Below, in pieces: positions 26,365-35,520 of a stretch of 64,000 bases of DNA (position 1 is the first letter of the stretch; every line of letters starts with the position of its first letter). The position numbers and the translations under genes are program-made. The notes below the pieces were generated by a model. It was not told the DNA's origin. It saw only the letters and a list, made by a program, of their open reading frames with translations, and searched no databases. This DNA comes from Mycolicibacterium madagascariense (GTDB lineage Bacteria; Actinomycetota; Actinomycetes; Mycobacteriales; Mycobacteriaceae): NCBI RefSeq assembly GCF_010729665.1, contig NZ_AP022610.1:4464001-4528000 (forward strand), given 5' to 3'.

Positions 26365-26622
26365 GTGTACCGAAGAGCCGCGGTGATGGCCGCCCTGGGG
26401 GTTGCCCTGGCGGGATGCGCCGGGATCGGCGACGCGTCGACCACCTGTCGGGACTTCACCGGCATGAACCAGACCACCCGCAGCGCCACGATGGCCAACG
26501 AGCTGAAGGCGCGCAACGGCCGCAACGCCTCGACCTCGGACGTCGAGGCCGCCGTGGCGACGGCGCTGAGGTTCTGCTCGACCAACGGCAACCAGGACAA
26601 GACCGTCGGGGACGCCACCTAG
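26365..26622 (+). CDS. Small predicted lipoprotein
   Basis: An 85-residue protein with a lipoprotein signal: hydrophobic AAVMAALGVA followed by the lipobox LAGC (Cys19). The mature part is short, with two further Cys (STTCRDFTG and LRFCSTNG) that could form a disulfide, as in small acid-stress (HdeA-like) folds; that is only a resemblance. The GTG at 26365 follows a TAGCGT hexamer by 8 nt, so it is probably leaderless. No function is recognised. Confidence 0.72.
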   Translation: MYRRAAVMAALGVALAGCAGIGDASTTCRDFTGMNQTTRSATMANELKARNGRNASTSDVEAAVATALRFCSTNGNQDKTVGDAT

Positions 26623-26679
26623 CTACGCCGCAGTCAGCCCGACGGGTCGTCGGCAGGAACGACTGCTAACGTGCGCGCG

Positions 26680-27021
26680 ATGGCCAACCAGAGCGCCGTG
26701 ACCATCGTCGTGATGGACGGCCCGACCGCCTCCACGCTCTCGCAGATTCTGCCCCTGCTGCTGCTCACCCTGATGGTCGAGTTGCGACGTACCGCCCTGC
26801 ACCGCAGGTTCTCCCGCCTGGTGTTCGGCGTCTTCTTCTTCCTGTTCGGCGTCATCGAGACCGTGCTGGTCCTGTCGATCGACGGGGTGCTCTACCCGTT
26901 CCAGTGGGGTGACCTGCTGTCCGCGCTCGCGATCTTCACGTTGCTCGCGATGATCTTCGCCATCTCGTTCATCGACCCCCGACCAGCCGGACCCGGATCC
27001 CCGCCCGACGACGGCCTGTGA
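26680..27021 (+). CDS. Hypothetical membrane protein
   Basis: A 113-residue protein with three hydrophobic segments: LSQILPLLLLTLM, LVFGVFFFLFGVIETVLVLS and LLSALAIFTLLAMIFAI. The tail is Pro/Gly-rich. The ATG at 26680 is chosen because TAACGT (26667-26672) ends 7 nt before it (leaderless pattern); a GTG at 26671 is in frame. It resembles small mycobacterial membrane proteins of unknown function and is not recognised further. Confidence 0.68.
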   Translation: MANQSAVTIVVMDGPTASTLSQILPLLLLTLMVELRRTALHRRFSRLVFGVFFFLFGVIETVLVLSIDGVLYPFQWGDLLSALAIFTLLAMIFAISFIDPRPAGPGSPPDDGL

Positions 27022-27106
27022 GCTTCGCGCGTTTCGCCCTCTCGGGGCACTCCGGTGCCGCACAGTCGTAGGTGCGCCACCGGAGGCGCTCACCGGGAGG
27101 GCAACG

Positions 27107-27583
27107 ATGAATCAACCTCGGTACGGAATGGCGATGGTGGCGATCGCCGCGACCGTCGTGGCGACGTGCGCCGCAACGCCGAGCTGGATTGCCGGTGCGG
27201 ACGCCACGCCACTGTTCGACGGGTCCTACACCGTCACGAAGAAGACCGCGCCGACCGATCCGGCGACCGGTGCGGGGTTGTCCGATCAGCCGAGCACGTG
27301 GATCGTCAGCTCGAGTTGCGCATTCCTGGGCTGCCTCGCCGACGTCGTGAGCGATTCCCTGACCAGCTTCACCATGCTGTACCAGGGCACGTCGTGGACG
27401 CGGCTGGCCACCGGGGACACCGGGCTATGCCGGGGCGCGGCCGTCCCCGCCACCTCGTCCGCGATGCGCCTCGTGCCGCAGGGCGGCGGCTCGTTGACCG
27501 GTGTCCGGACGGTCACGCTGCGCTGCGGTGACGCCTCCGTCGACCTGTCTCAGGCGCTAACGCTGACGCCCTCGCGGGCCTGA
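27107..27583 (+). CDS. Hypothetical secreted protein
   Basis: A 158-residue protein with a Sec signal peptide (MVAIAATVVATCAATPSW, cleavage probably after SWIAGADA) and a beta-rich mature part. That part contains GSYTVTKKTAPTDPATGAG, paired Cys in VSSSCAFLGCLAD, and Cys in GLCRG and LRCGD. Similar exported domains occur in many mycobacterial proteins, including the outer part of some Ser/Thr kinases, with unknown ligand. GGGAGG stands upstream of the ATG. Its last 27 bp overlap a possible small gene on the other strand. Confidence 0.75.
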   Translation: MNQPRYGMAMVAIAATVVATCAATPSWIAGADATPLFDGSYTVTKKTAPTDPATGAGLSDQPSTWIVSSSCAFLGCLADVVSDSLTSFTMLYQGTSWTRLATGDTGLCRGAAVPATSSAMRLVPQGGGSLTGVRTVTLRCGDASVDLSQALTLTPSRA

Positions 27584-27823
27584 GCCCGCCCGCCGCCTAC
27601 GGTTGCGCGCTGGAGCCGAAGGCCAAGGGTCCCAACGCATTTGCGTCCGCACCGAGCCCGCGTAGAGCCTGGCGGGCACTCGCACCACGTCCAGCAGGCG
27701 GTTCAACCGTCGGCGCCGGGCACGCACCTTGAGCGCGACGATCACCACCACGGCCAGCCCGCCGAGTGCCGCGCCGATCCACAGCAGGGCGGCGATGAGG
27801 TAGATCGCCTCGGCCAGGTCCAT
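27557..27823 (-). CDS. Possible small single-pass membrane protein
   Basis: An 88-residue reading frame beginning MDLAEAIYLIAALLWIGAAL. It has one long TM helix (residues about 5-33) followed by a strongly basic tail (KVRARRRRLNRL, then RNRRRRAGSGPRGRQR). The TM-plus-basic layout is plausible for a real protein. There is no clear Shine-Dalgarno or -10 element, and the frame overlaps the secreted-protein gene. GC-rich DNA can generate such frames by chance, so this is tentative. Confidence 0.35.
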   Translation of the reverse strand: MDLAEAIYLIAALLWIGAALGGLAVVVIVALKVRARRRRLNRLLDVVRVPARLYAGSVRTQMRWDPWPSAPARNRRRRAGSGPRGRQR

Positions 27824-27920
27824 GCCGACGAGCCTGCCTGGTTCCGGTCCCAACCTGGTCACGGGAGAGCCACACCTGGGCGACTAAGGACGTCTTCGGC
27901 GGCACGCCGGTCGGCGAGGG

Positions 27921-28619
27921 TCAGCCCACGCCGAAGGCCTCCTTGAGGAAGTTCAGCGGCGACGGGCGAGCCGACCGGGTGATGACGTCGACGATCGCCC
28001 GGGAGTACCGCGGCTCGGTCGCCTCCTTGACGAGTAGGTCGGCGAGGTCGGCGCGGGAGGTGACGCGACCGGACAGGCGCGGCGGGCCGACGTAGTAGTC
28101 GTCGGTGGGCACCTCGGCATCGAAGAGACCGCCCGGCCGGACGATCGTCCAGTCGAGGCCGCTGTTGACGACGATGTGCTCCATGCGTTCCATGTCGTCA
28201 TAGAGCGTGCGTCCCAGGTTGTTTCGCAAGAATGGGCCGATGACCTTGCGCCAGAGGAGCGACTCGCCGGGGGCGTCGTCGGTCGCCACGGTGGTGGAGC
28301 TGACGCAGACCAATCGGCTGACGCCCCGCGCGGTCATCGCCTGCGTGATGTTGGCGATGCCGTGGGAGTAGACCGTGATCTCGGCCCTGCCGTACGGCAC
28401 GCCGTAGGTCGAGATGACCGCATCCGCCCCGTCGATCGCTCGGTCGACGCCCGAGGGATCGGTCACGTCGGCGGAGACGATCTCGAGATTCGGTGAGCTG
28501 AGCGGAAACTCAGCCGGCTTGCGAGTCACGGCGACGACGCGGTGATCGGCGGCCAGCGCCTGACCGACGACCCGGCGGCCGGTGGGGCCGTTGGCTCCGA
28601 AGACGACGAGTGCGCTCAC
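27921..28619 (-). CDS. NAD(P)-binding SDR-like oxidoreductase (NmrA/atypical)
   Basis: Rossmann protein of 232 residues. VFGANGPTGRRVVGQAL binds the cofactor, TRKP after strand 2 suggests NADP, and the body matches NAD(P)H-binding atypical SDRs (DGADAVISTYGVPYG, LDWTIVRPGGLFD). No catalytic YxxxK is obvious. The GTG at 28619 begins just before the Rossmann strand; a longer frame to 28655 adds 12 residues. The function is unknown; such proteins act as flavin reductases, quinone reductases or redox-sensing regulators. Confidence 0.8.
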   Translation of the reverse strand: MSALVVFGANGPTGRRVVGQALAADHRVVAVTRKPAEFPLSSPNLEIVSADVTDPSGVDRAIDGADAVISTYGVPYGRAEITVYSHGIANITQAMTARGVSRLVCVSSTTVATDDAPGESLLWRKVIGPFLRNNLGRTLYDDMERMEHIVVNSGLDWTIVRPGGLFDAEVPTDDYYVGPPRLSGRVTSRADLADLLVKEATEPRYSRAIVDVITRSARPSPLNFLKEAFGVG

Positions 28620-28744
28620 CCCGGCCGTGTACCCGGTTGATCCGAACTCGACCACTAATGGGCCGTCCGAGACGTGCCGCCGTCATCATGTGTTGACGCT
28701 TCCCAGCGCGACGTCGCCCAGACAGAGGGCGGCCTCGCCGCGCG

Positions 28745-29818
28745 TCAGACGTTGAACCGGAACTCGACCACGTCGCCGTCGGCCATCACGTAGTCCTTGC
28801 CCTCCATGCGGACCTTGCCCGCCGCCTTCGCCGCGGCCATCGAGCCCGCCGCGACCAAGTCGTCGTAGGAGACGATCTCGGCCTTGATGAAGCCCTTCTC
28901 GAAGTCGGTGTGGATCACACCGGCGGCCTTGGGCGCGGTGTCGCCGCGGTGGATGGTCCACGCCCGCGACTCCTTGGGCCCCGCGGTCAGATACGTCTGC
29001 AGCTGCAGGGTGTGGAAGCCCGCGCGCGCCAACGCATCGAGCCCCTTCTCGGTCTGGCCGATCGACTCGAGCAGCTCGGCGGCCGACTCGTCGTCGAGCT
29101 CCTGCAGCTCGGCCTCGATCTTGGCGTCGAGGAACACCGCATCCGCCGGAGCGACCAACGCGCGCAGTTCGGCCTTGCGGGCCTCGTCGGTCAGCACCGA
29201 CTCGTCGGCGTTGAACACGTAGAGGAAGGGCTTGGTGGTCATCAGGTTCAGCTCGCGCAGCGCGGAGGTGTCCGTGCCCGCCGCGAAGAGCGTGGTGCCC
29301 CCGTCGAGCGTGGTCTGCGCGGCCACCGCCGCCTCGTGCACCGGCTTGCGGTCCTTGTTGTTGCGGGCCTCCTTCTCCAACCGCGGCACCGCCTTCTCCA
29401 GCGTCTGCATGTCGGCGAGGATCAGCTCGGTCTCGATCACCTCGATGTCCGACTTCGGGTCCACCTTGCCGTCGACGTGGACGACGTCGTCGTCGGCGAA
29501 CACCCGGACCACCTGACAGATGGCGTCGCACTCGCGGATGTTTGCCAAGAATTTGTTGCCAAGGCCCGCGCCCTCCGACGCGCCCTTCACGATTCCCGCG
29601 ATGTCGACGAACGTCACCGGGGCAGGCACCGTCTTCTCCGAGGCGAACATCTCGGCCAGCTTGTCCAACCGCGGATCCGGCAGCGCGACCACGCCCTCGT
29701 TCGGCTCGATGGTGGCGAACGGGTAGTTGGCGGCGAGAACGTCATTGCGCGTCAAGGCATTGAACAGCGTTGACTTGCCGACGTTGGGTAATCCGACGAT
29801 TCCGAGGTTGAGGCCCAC
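28745..29818 (-). CDS. ychF: Redox-regulated ATPase YchF (Obg family)
   Basis: Conserved P-loop NTPase of 357 residues that binds ribosomes and prefers ATP. It has the G1 motif GLPNVGKST at residues 9-17, DIAG (G3), the altered G4 segment FNADES that relaxes guanine specificity, and a C-terminal TGS domain (from [20 protein letters not shown]). It starts with GTG. It corresponds to M. tuberculosis Rv1112 and marks the edge of the conserved block shared with that genome. It turns away from the neighbouring DUF6542 gene. Confidence 0.96.
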   Translation of the reverse strand: MGLNLGIVGLPNVGKSTLFNALTRNDVLAANYPFATIEPNEGVVALPDPRLDKLAEMFASEKTVPAPVTFVDIAGIVKGASEGAGLGNKFLANIRECDAICQVVRVFADDDVVHVDGKVDPKSDIEVIETELILADMQTLEKAVPRLEKEARNNKDRKPVHEAAVAAQTTLDGGTTLFAAGTDTSALRELNLMTTKPFLYVFNADESVLTDEARKAELRALVAPADAVFLDAKIEAELQELDDESAAELLESIGQTEKGLDALARAGFHTLQLQTYLTAGPKESRAWTIHRGDTAPKAAGVIHTDFEKGFIKAEIVSYDDLVAAGSMAAAKAAGKVRMEGKDYVMADGDVVEFRFNV

Positions 29819-29913
29819 GGATCGAACAGTCTAGGCGCCGGCGGGACCCGACCCACCGGCACGCCAGCGAGCGCGGTCAGCGCTCTTTGCGCGATTGCCG
29901 GTACGGTCGACGT

Positions 29914-31161
29914 GTGTCAGGACTGCGCGGACCGTCTGCGGTGCCCGCCGACCATCGATCGGCGCTGCCCCGCGTCCCGGGAATCCCCTGGTGGGGCGCT
30001 GCGCTCGTGGCCGTCGTCCTCACCGCGATCGGGGTCGCCTACGACGCGGGCAGCGGCGACAACGCCCTCGGCGCGGTCTTCGCGGTCTGCTACGTGCTCG
30101 GGTGCGTGGCGGCCGTCCTGGCGGTTCGCCGGTCCGGCGTGTTCACCGCGGTGATCCAGCCCCCGCTGATCCTCTTCGTGGCCGTGCCCTTCGCCTACTT
30201 CATCTTTCACGGCAGCACCTTCACCGGGATCAAGGACACCCTGATCAACTACGGCTACCCGTTGATCGAGCGGTTCCCGCTGATGTTCTTCACCTCGGCC
30301 ACCGTCCTCGTCATCGGTCTGGTCCGCTGGTACCTGGGTGTCGCCGCCCGCCGAGCGGGCACGGCCCCGGACGACGAGTCGGTCGTCGACGCCCCGGAGG
30401 ACGTGCCGGATGCCGCGGAGGCCGACGTGTCCTCCGCGTCGGGCCGCCGAGCCGACGGGCGCACGCCCCGCAGCACCCGCAGCAGGACCGCCCGCACCGC
30501 AGAGGCGGCCGCGCTGGCCGACCCGGTCGACGACGAGACGGCCCGCGCCGCCCGCCGCGCCGCCAGAGCCGGTTCCGCGCGGTCGTCCGCGGACGCCACG
30601 GGGTCGACGTCGCGGCGCTCGCGACATGCCCGACCGCCGGAGACCGAGATCATCGAGCCGGTGCGGCCCCGCAAGCGCCCGGCACCCGCGGCCGACGCCT
30701 CCGCCGAACCGCGTCGTCGTCCTCGAACCGGCGAGCCGCGCGAGCGCGAACCCCGCGAACCCCGCACACGCGAACCGCGGGCGCGCGACCCGCGGGGCCG
30801 CGAACCCAGGGATCGCGAACCCCGCGAGCGCCTGCCGCGCGATCGCGAACCCCGCGAGCGGGCACCCCGGGAACGCCGGCCGCAGCCACCCCTGGACACC
30901 CGCACGGGCCAGGACCGCTACGAGCGTTCGCCGCGCCGCGAGCGCCCCGAGGGCTACGAACGGCCCGAACGTCCCCGTCGGCCGCGGCCCGCGGACTACG
31001 AGCGGTACGAGCCTCCGCCGACCCGCACCAATGGCAGCAGCACGCACCACCCGGTGTCACGGGTGCGGTATCGCGGGGCCGACGACGGCGAGTCGCGGAC
31101 GGAGAACCGGAGCCGACGGCCGCGTCATTCGGCGCCGGACTCCTGGGAGTACGACGTCTAG
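29914..31161 (+). CDS. DUF6542 membrane protein with Arg/Glu/Pro-rich tail
   Basis: A 415-residue protein. The N-terminal domain (about 20-150) has four TM segments (PWWGAALVAVVLTAIGVAYD, FAVCYVLGCVAAVLAV, IQPPLILFVAVPFAYFIF, LMFFTSATVLVIGLVRWYLG) and matches DUF6542. The remaining 260 residues are disordered and charged, with a run of EPRE/DREP-type repeats around residues 270-330. The GTG at 29914 follows TACGGT by 6 nt (leaderless). It corresponds in position to Rv1111c. Function unknown; the tail could bind RNA, acidic partners or envelope components. The stop codon abuts the ispH stop. Confidence 0.8.
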   Translation: MSGLRGPSAVPADHRSALPRVPGIPWWGAALVAVVLTAIGVAYDAGSGDNALGAVFAVCYVLGCVAAVLAVRRSGVFTAVIQPPLILFVAVPFAYFIFHGSTFTGIKDTLINYGYPLIERFPLMFFTSATVLVIGLVRWYLGVAARRAGTAPDDESVVDAPEDVPDAAEADVSSASGRRADGRTPRSTRSRTARTAEAAALADPVDDETARAARRAARAGSARSSADATGSTSRRSRHARPPETEIIEPVRPRKRPAPAADASAEPRRRPRTGEPREREPREPRTREPRARDPRGREPRDREPRERLPRDREPRERAPRERRPQPPLDTRTGQDRYERSPRRERPEGYERPERPRRPRPADYERYEPPPTRTNGSSTHHPVSRVRYRGADDGESRTENRSRRPRHSAPDSWEYDV

Positions 31162-32166
31162 CTAGCCGTTGCGCTTGGGCCGGATCGCCCGCGGCAGCGT
31201 GAACACCAGCGTCTCGTTGGCCGTCGTGACGGGCTGCACCGTGCCGTAGCCGTGCTCCGCCAGCCGTTCGAGCACGCCGCGGACCAGCACCTCGGGCACC
31301 GACGCACCGGAGGTGACGCCGACCGTCGTGACGCCGTCCAGCCAGGCGGGGTCGATGTCCTCGGCATAGTCGACGAGGTAGGCCGCCTTCGAGCCGGCGC
31401 CGAGCGCCACCTCGACCAGCCGTACCGAGTTCGACGAGTTGCGCGAACCCACCACGATCACCAGTTCGCACTCCGGCGCCATGGCCTTGACCGCGACCTG
31501 GCGGTTCTGGGTGGCGTAGCAGATGTCGTCGCTGGGCGGATCCTGCAGGTTCGGGAACCGCTCGCGCAGCCGCTTCACGGTCTCCATGGTCTCGTCGACG
31601 CTGAGGGTGGTCTGCGACAGCCAGATGACCTTGTTCTCGTCGCGCACGGTGACCGCGTCGACCGACTCGGGGCCGTCGACCAGCTGCACGTGGTCGGGCG
31701 CCTCCCCCGCGGTGCCGACGACCTCTTCGTGTCCCTCGTGGCCGACGAGCAGGATGTCGTAGTCGTCGCGCGCGAACCGCTTGGCCTCGTTGTGCACCTT
31801 CGTCACCAGCGGGCAGGTCGCGTCGATCGTGGTCAGGTTCCGCTCGGCGGCCTCGACGTGCACGGTCGGGGCCACGCCGTGGGCGGAGAACACGACGATC
31901 GAGCCCTCGGGCACTTCGCTGGTCTCCTCGACGAAGATCGCGCCCGCCTTCGCGAGGGTCTCGACCACGTGCCGGTTGTGCACGATCTCGTGGCGGACGT
32001 ACACCGGTGCGCCGTGCTGTTCCAGCGTGCGCTCGACGGTCTCGACGGCGCGGTCCACGCCGGCGCAGTACCCACGCGGCTCGGCCAGCAACACTCGCTT
32101 GCCCTCGGGGGGCGCGACGACCGAGCGGGTGGCACCCGGCATCCCCATGTTGATCGTCTGCGGCAT
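31162..32166 (-). CDS. ispH: 4-hydroxy-3-methylbut-2-enyl diphosphate reductase
   Basis: Last enzyme of the MEP isoprenoid pathway: a [4Fe-4S] reductase making IPP and DMAPP from HMBPP. The 334-residue protein carries the three cluster Cys: Cys34 ([10 protein letters not shown]), Cys118 (DATCPLV) and Cys216 ([11 protein letters not shown]). The ATG at 32166 is chosen because TACCCT ends 6 nt before it; an upstream codon at 32250 would overlap the divergent gene. Equivalent to Rv1110 (lytB2). It diverges from the lipid-droplet protein gene. Confidence 0.96.
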   Translation of the reverse strand: MPQTINMGMPGATRSVVAPPEGKRVLLAEPRGYCAGVDRAVETVERTLEQHGAPVYVRHEIVHNRHVVETLAKAGAIFVEETSEVPEGSIVVFSAHGVAPTVHVEAAERNLTTIDATCPLVTKVHNEAKRFARDDYDILLVGHEGHEEVVGTAGEAPDHVQLVDGPESVDAVTVRDENKVIWLSQTTLSVDETMETVKRLRERFPNLQDPPSDDICYATQNRQVAVKAMAPECELVIVVGSRNSSNSVRLVEVALGAGSKAAYLVDYAEDIDPAWLDGVTTVGVTSGASVPEVLVRGVLERLAEHGYGTVQPVTTANETLVFTLPRAIRPKRNG

Positions 32167-32243
32167 GGTCCCAGGGTACTTACCCGTGGCCTTGGGACAC
32201 CACTGGAGAACCGGCTGGGCGCACCCGCCGTACTCTGGCACGC

Positions 32244-32813
32244 ATGGCAACTGTCCCTTACGGAGTTCGTCTGCTGGTGGGCGCCGCAGCCACCGCGCTG
32301 GAGGAAACGCGCAAGCTGCCCCAGACCATCGTCATGTACCCCATGACCGTGGCCAGCCAGGTCGCGCAGCTGGTGATGAAGGTCCAGCAGGACGTCGCAG
32401 ACCTGGTCAACAAGGGCGACGAGACGCTGGACCAGCTGTTCCCCTCCAAGGACGAGCAACCGGAGTGGGCGACGTTCGACGAGGACCTCGACGACGGTGA
32501 CGGCGATTCGATGGACGCCGGGGCACCGCACGACGGCGAGCGCCTGACCGAGGGCAGGTTCGCGCTCTACAGCACGGGCGAGCCCGCCGGGTACGAGGAC
32601 GAGCCGGCGCCGACCGCGACCACCACGGCCACCCCCGGCGTCGTCGCCGACCTCGGCTACGAGTCGCTCACGCTGGCGCAGTTGCGGGCGCGACTGCCCC
32701 AGCTCAAGGTCCCCGAACTCGAGGCGCTGCTGGCCTACGAGGAGTCGACCAGGGCACGCGCCCCGTTCCAGACGCTGCTGGCCAACAGGATCACCCGCGC
32801 GACCGCCAAGTGA
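32244..32813 (+). CDS. Lipid droplet-associated protein (Rv1109c-like)
   Basis: A 189-residue protein. An N-terminal amphipathic/hydrophobic region (residues about 1-60, with [20 protein letters not shown] and [21 protein letters not shown]) precedes a disordered acidic middle ([11 protein letters not shown]) and a small C-terminal helical motif ([26 protein letters not shown]), which resembles a SAP/Rho-N-like helix pair. It matches the protein family found on mycobacterial lipid droplets and is in the Rv1109c position. The ATG at 32244 follows TACTCT by 7 nt (leaderless). It is 7 nt from xseA. Confidence 0.82.
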   Translation: MATVPYGVRLLVGAAATALEETRKLPQTIVMYPMTVASQVAQLVMKVQQDVADLVNKGDETLDQLFPSKDEQPEWATFDEDLDDGDGDSMDAGAPHDGERLTEGRFALYSTGEPAGYEDEPAPTATTTATPGVVADLGYESLTLAQLRARLPQLKVPELEALLAYEESTRARAPFQTLLANRITRATAK

Positions 32814-32820
32814 CCCTGCC

Positions 32821-34089
32821 GTGACGGACGCCGCCCAGGGCAAGTCCCCCGACAATCCGTGGCCGGTGCGTTCGGTGGCGATGATGGTCAAGGACTGGAT
32901 CGACAGGCTCGGCACGGTGTGGGTCGAAGGGCAGATCGCCCAGCTCAACGTCCGTCCGAACTCCAGCACCGCCTACATCACGCTGCGCGATCCCGCCGCC
33001 GACATGTCGCTGCAGATCACGTGTCCGCGCGACCTGGTGCACAACGCTCCGGTCAAGCTCGCCGAGGGCACGCAGGTCATCATGCACGGCAGGCCCAGCT
33101 TCTTCGTCGGACGCGGGTCGTTCTCGTTGCGCGTCAACCAGATTCGTGCCGTGGGCATCGGTGAGCTACTGGCCAGGATCGACCGGTTGCGCAAGCTGCT
33201 CGACGCGGAGGGTCTGTTCGATCCGCGCCTCAAGCGTCCGATTCCGTTCCTGCCCAACACCATTGGCCTGATCACGGGTCGGGCCTCGGCCGCCGAACGC
33301 GACGTCGTCTCGGTGGCCGAAGCACGTTGGCCCGCAGTGCGATTCGCGGTGCGCAACACGACGGTGCAGGGCCCGACCGCCGTCGCACAGATCGTCGCGG
33401 CCCTGCGCCAGCTCGACGACGACGCGGCCGTGGACGTCATCGTGCTGGCCCGCGGCGGCGGCAGTGTCGAGGACCTCCTGCCGTTCTCCGACGAGACGCT
33501 GTGCCGCGAGATCGCGAAGTGCTCGACGCCGGTCGTCAGCGCCATCGGCCACGAGCCCGACAACCCGCTGTGCGACCTGGTGGCCGACGTCCGCGCCGCC
33601 ACCCCGACCGATGCCGCCAAGCGAGTGGTGCCCGACGCGGAGGCCGAGCAGGCGCTGGTGACCGAGCTGCGCCACCGCAGCGCGCGCGCCCTGCGCAACT
33701 GGGTGCACCGCGAGCAGCACACGCTGAGTCAGCTCCGCAGCAGGCCCGTGCTGGCCCAACCGCTGGCGGCGCTGGCGGCCCGCAGCGCCGAGGTCGAACG
33801 CGCCAGGGCCACCGCGCGGCGCGACATCACGCGCCTGATCGACGCCGAGACCAAGGGCGTCGAACATCTGTCGGCCCGACTCGCCACACTGGGTCCGGCC
33901 GCCACGCTCGCGCGGGGCTACGCCGTGGTTCAGGTTGCGTCGGGGACGATGCCGGTGCTGAGGTCGACCGCGGATGCTCCCGCGGGGACGCGGCTGCGCA
34001 TCCGCGTCGCAGACGGCGCCGTCACGACGGTCAGCGAGGGGTCGGATAGCGCGGGGTCGGATAGCGAGGGGTCGAATGAAGCCCATTAG
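32821..34089 (+). CDS. xseA: Exodeoxyribonuclease VII large subunit
   Basis: Catalytic subunit of exonuclease VII, which degrades single-stranded DNA from both ends. The 422-residue protein has an N-terminal OB fold ([25 protein letters not shown]), the conserved catalytic core ([58 protein letters not shown]) and a C-terminal coiled region. It starts with GTG and overlaps xseB by 14 bp. Its last 15 residues ([17 protein letters not shown]) derive from a 15-bp tandem repeat and are probably an unstructured extension. Confidence 0.95.
   Translation: MTDAAQGKSPDNPWPVRSVAMMVKDWIDRLGTVWVEGQIAQLNVRPNSSTAYITLRDPAADMSLQITCPRDLVHNAPVKLAEGTQVIMHGRPSFFVGRGSFSLRVNQIRAVGIGELLARIDRLRKLLDAEGLFDPRLKRPIPFLPNTIGLITGRASAAERDVVSVAEARWPAVRFAVRNTTVQGPTAVAQIVAALRQLDDDAAVDVIVLARGGGSVEDLLPFSDETLCREIAKCSTPVVSAIGHEPDNPLCDLVADVRAATPTDAAKRVVPDAEAEQALVTELRHRSARALRNWVHREQHTLSQLRSRPVLAQPLAALAARSAEVERARATARRDITRLIDAETKGVEHLSARLATLGPAATLARGYAVVQVASGTMPVLRSTADAPAGTRLRIRVADGAVTTVSEGSDSAGSDSEGSNEAH
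34034..34078 (+). repeat. Three 15-bp tandem repeats at the xseA/xseB junction
   Basis: GCGAGGGGTCGGATA, GCGCGGGGTCGGATA and GCGAGGGGTCGAATG follow one another without gaps. They add five-residue Ser/Gly/Asp units to XseA, and the third copy carries both the GAGGGG ribosome site and the ATG of xseB. Copy number could vary by slippage without breaking either frame. Confidence 0.8.
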
Positions 34090-34288
34090 CAAGCTGGGAT
34101 ACGAAGAATCCCGGGACGAGTTGATCGAGGTCGTCCGCCAGCTGGAACAGGGCGGGCTGGACCTCGACGCGTCCCTCAAGCTGTGGGAGCGGGGCGAGGA
34201 GCTGGCCAAACGGTGCGAGGAGCACCTTGCCGGCGCGCGCGAGAAGGTCGAGAAGGCGCTCGCGTCCCGCGAGGACGACGACGCCTGA
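34076..34288 (+). CDS. xseB: Exodeoxyribonuclease VII small subunit
   Basis: A 70-residue helical subunit that binds the large subunit in exonuclease VII. The family core [42 protein letters not shown] is complete, and the protein is within the usual 65-85 residue range. The start is the ATG at 34076, served by GAGGGG in the third copy of the 15-bp repeat, inside the 3' end of xseA. Longer upstream reading is shadow coding. Equivalent to Rv1107c. Confidence 0.93.
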   Translation: MKPISKLGYEESRDELIEVVRQLEQGGLDLDASLKLWERGEELAKRCEEHLAGAREKVEKALASREDDDA

Positions 34289-34321
34289 CGGCCGCCTCGC
34301 GTAGCCGCCGCTGGTCGAAAC

Positions 34322-34335
34322 TGGAACACGTTTCA
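34322..34335 (+). promoter_or_regulatory. KstR-like operator upstream of 3-beta-HSD
   Basis: TGGAACACGTTTCA fits TnnAACnnGTTnnA exactly. It ends 14 nt before the ATG at 34350. A TAGCCT -10 (34338-34343) lies 6 nt before that ATG, so KstR binding would cover the promoter of a leaderless transcript. Confidence 0.78.
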
Positions 34336-34349
34336 GTTAGCCTGACCGC

Positions 34350-35432
34350 ATGGGCGATCCACACCTGCGTACCGACCTCGGCCGAGTCCTCGTCACCGGT
34401 GGCTCCGGCTTCGTCGGCACCAACCTCGTCAGCGAACTCCTCGACCGTGGGCACGAGGTGCGGTCGTTCGACCGGGCGCCGTCGCCGCTGCCGCCCCGCG
34501 AGGGACTCGAGACGATCGTCGGCGACATCACCGACACCGACGACGTCGCCCACGCCGTCGCGGGCATCGACACCATCATCCACACCGCGGCCATCATCGA
34601 CCTCATGGGCGGCGGCTCGGCATCCGCTCGCGAACGCAGCTTCGCCGTCAACGTCGCGGGCACCCGCAATCTGGTGCACGCCGCACAGGCGGCCGGTGTT
34701 CAGCGATTCGTCTACACCGCGTCCAACAGCGTGGTGATGGGCGGTCAGCGGATCGTCAACGGTGACGAAAGTCTGCCCTACACCACGCGTTTCGCGGACC
34801 TCTACACCGAGACCAAGGTGGTGGCGGAGAAGTTCGTGCTGTCGCAGAACGGCATTGGCGGCATGCTCACCTGCAGCATCCGACCCAGCGGCATCTGGGG
34901 CCGTGGCGACCAGACCATGTTCCGCAAGCTGTTCGAGAGCGTCCTCGCCGGCCACGTCAAGGTGCTGGTCGGCAGCAAGGACGTCAAACTCGACAACTCC
35001 TACGTTCACAACCTGATTCACGGTTTCCTGCTGGCAGCCGAGCACCTGGTGCCCGGGGGTTCGGCGCCGGGGCAGGCCTACTTCGTCAACGACGGCGAAC
35101 CCATCAACATGTTCGACTTCTCCCGGCCGGTGGTCGTCGCGTGCGGCGAGCGCTGGCCGACCGTGCGGGTACCGGGCCGTCCCGTCCACCTGGTGATGAA
35201 GGTCTGGCAGTGGCTGCACTTCCGGTTCGGTCTGCCCAAGCCGCTGCTCGAACCCCTTGCGGTGGAACGTGTTTACCTCGACAACTACTTCTCCACCGCG
35301 AAGGCCGAACGCGATCTGGGGTACCGGCCGCTGTACACGACCGAGGCGGCGATGGCGCACTGCCTGCCGTACTACATCGACCTGTACACCCAGATGAAGG
35401 GCGCGAGCGCACCGGTCCCCGCCCCGGCGTAG
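34350..35432 (+). CDS. hsd: 3-beta-hydroxysteroid dehydrogenase/isomerase family (cholesterol dehydrogenase)
   Basis: NAD(P)-dependent extended SDR of 360 residues that oxidises the 3-beta-hydroxyl of sterols such as cholesterol and is thought to isomerise the 5-ene. Features are VLVTGGSGFVGTNLV (cofactor), catalytic Tyr/Lys in DLYTETKVVAEKF, the 3-beta-HSD family run GTRNLVHAAQAAGVQRFVYTAS, and a C-terminal hydrophobic stretch (LVMKVWQWLHFRFGLP) that may touch the membrane. It sits next to xseB as does Rv1106c, the M. tuberculosis 3-beta-HSD. The KstR-like box and the leaderless promoter point to sterol induction. Confidence 0.9.
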   Translation: MGDPHLRTDLGRVLVTGGSGFVGTNLVSELLDRGHEVRSFDRAPSPLPPREGLETIVGDITDTDDVAHAVAGIDTIIHTAAIIDLMGGGSASARERSFAVNVAGTRNLVHAAQAAGVQRFVYTASNSVVMGGQRIVNGDESLPYTTRFADLYTETKVVAEKFVLSQNGIGGMLTCSIRPSGIWGRGDQTMFRKLFESVLAGHVKVLVGSKDVKLDNSYVHNLIHGFLLAAEHLVPGGSAPGQAYFVNDGEPINMFDFSRPVVVACGERWPTVRVPGRPVHLVMKVWQWLHFRFGLPKPLLEPLAVERVYLDNYFSTAKAERDLGYRPLYTTEAAMAHCLPYYIDLYTQMKGASAPVPAPA

Positions 35433-35520
35433 AGCTTTAGCGCAAGCCCTGACAGCGGGGTATGCCGACGCCTAACGTTGCTCTCGCGCGGTTCGAGACA
35501 CTCCGGCGAGGGAGCTCATC

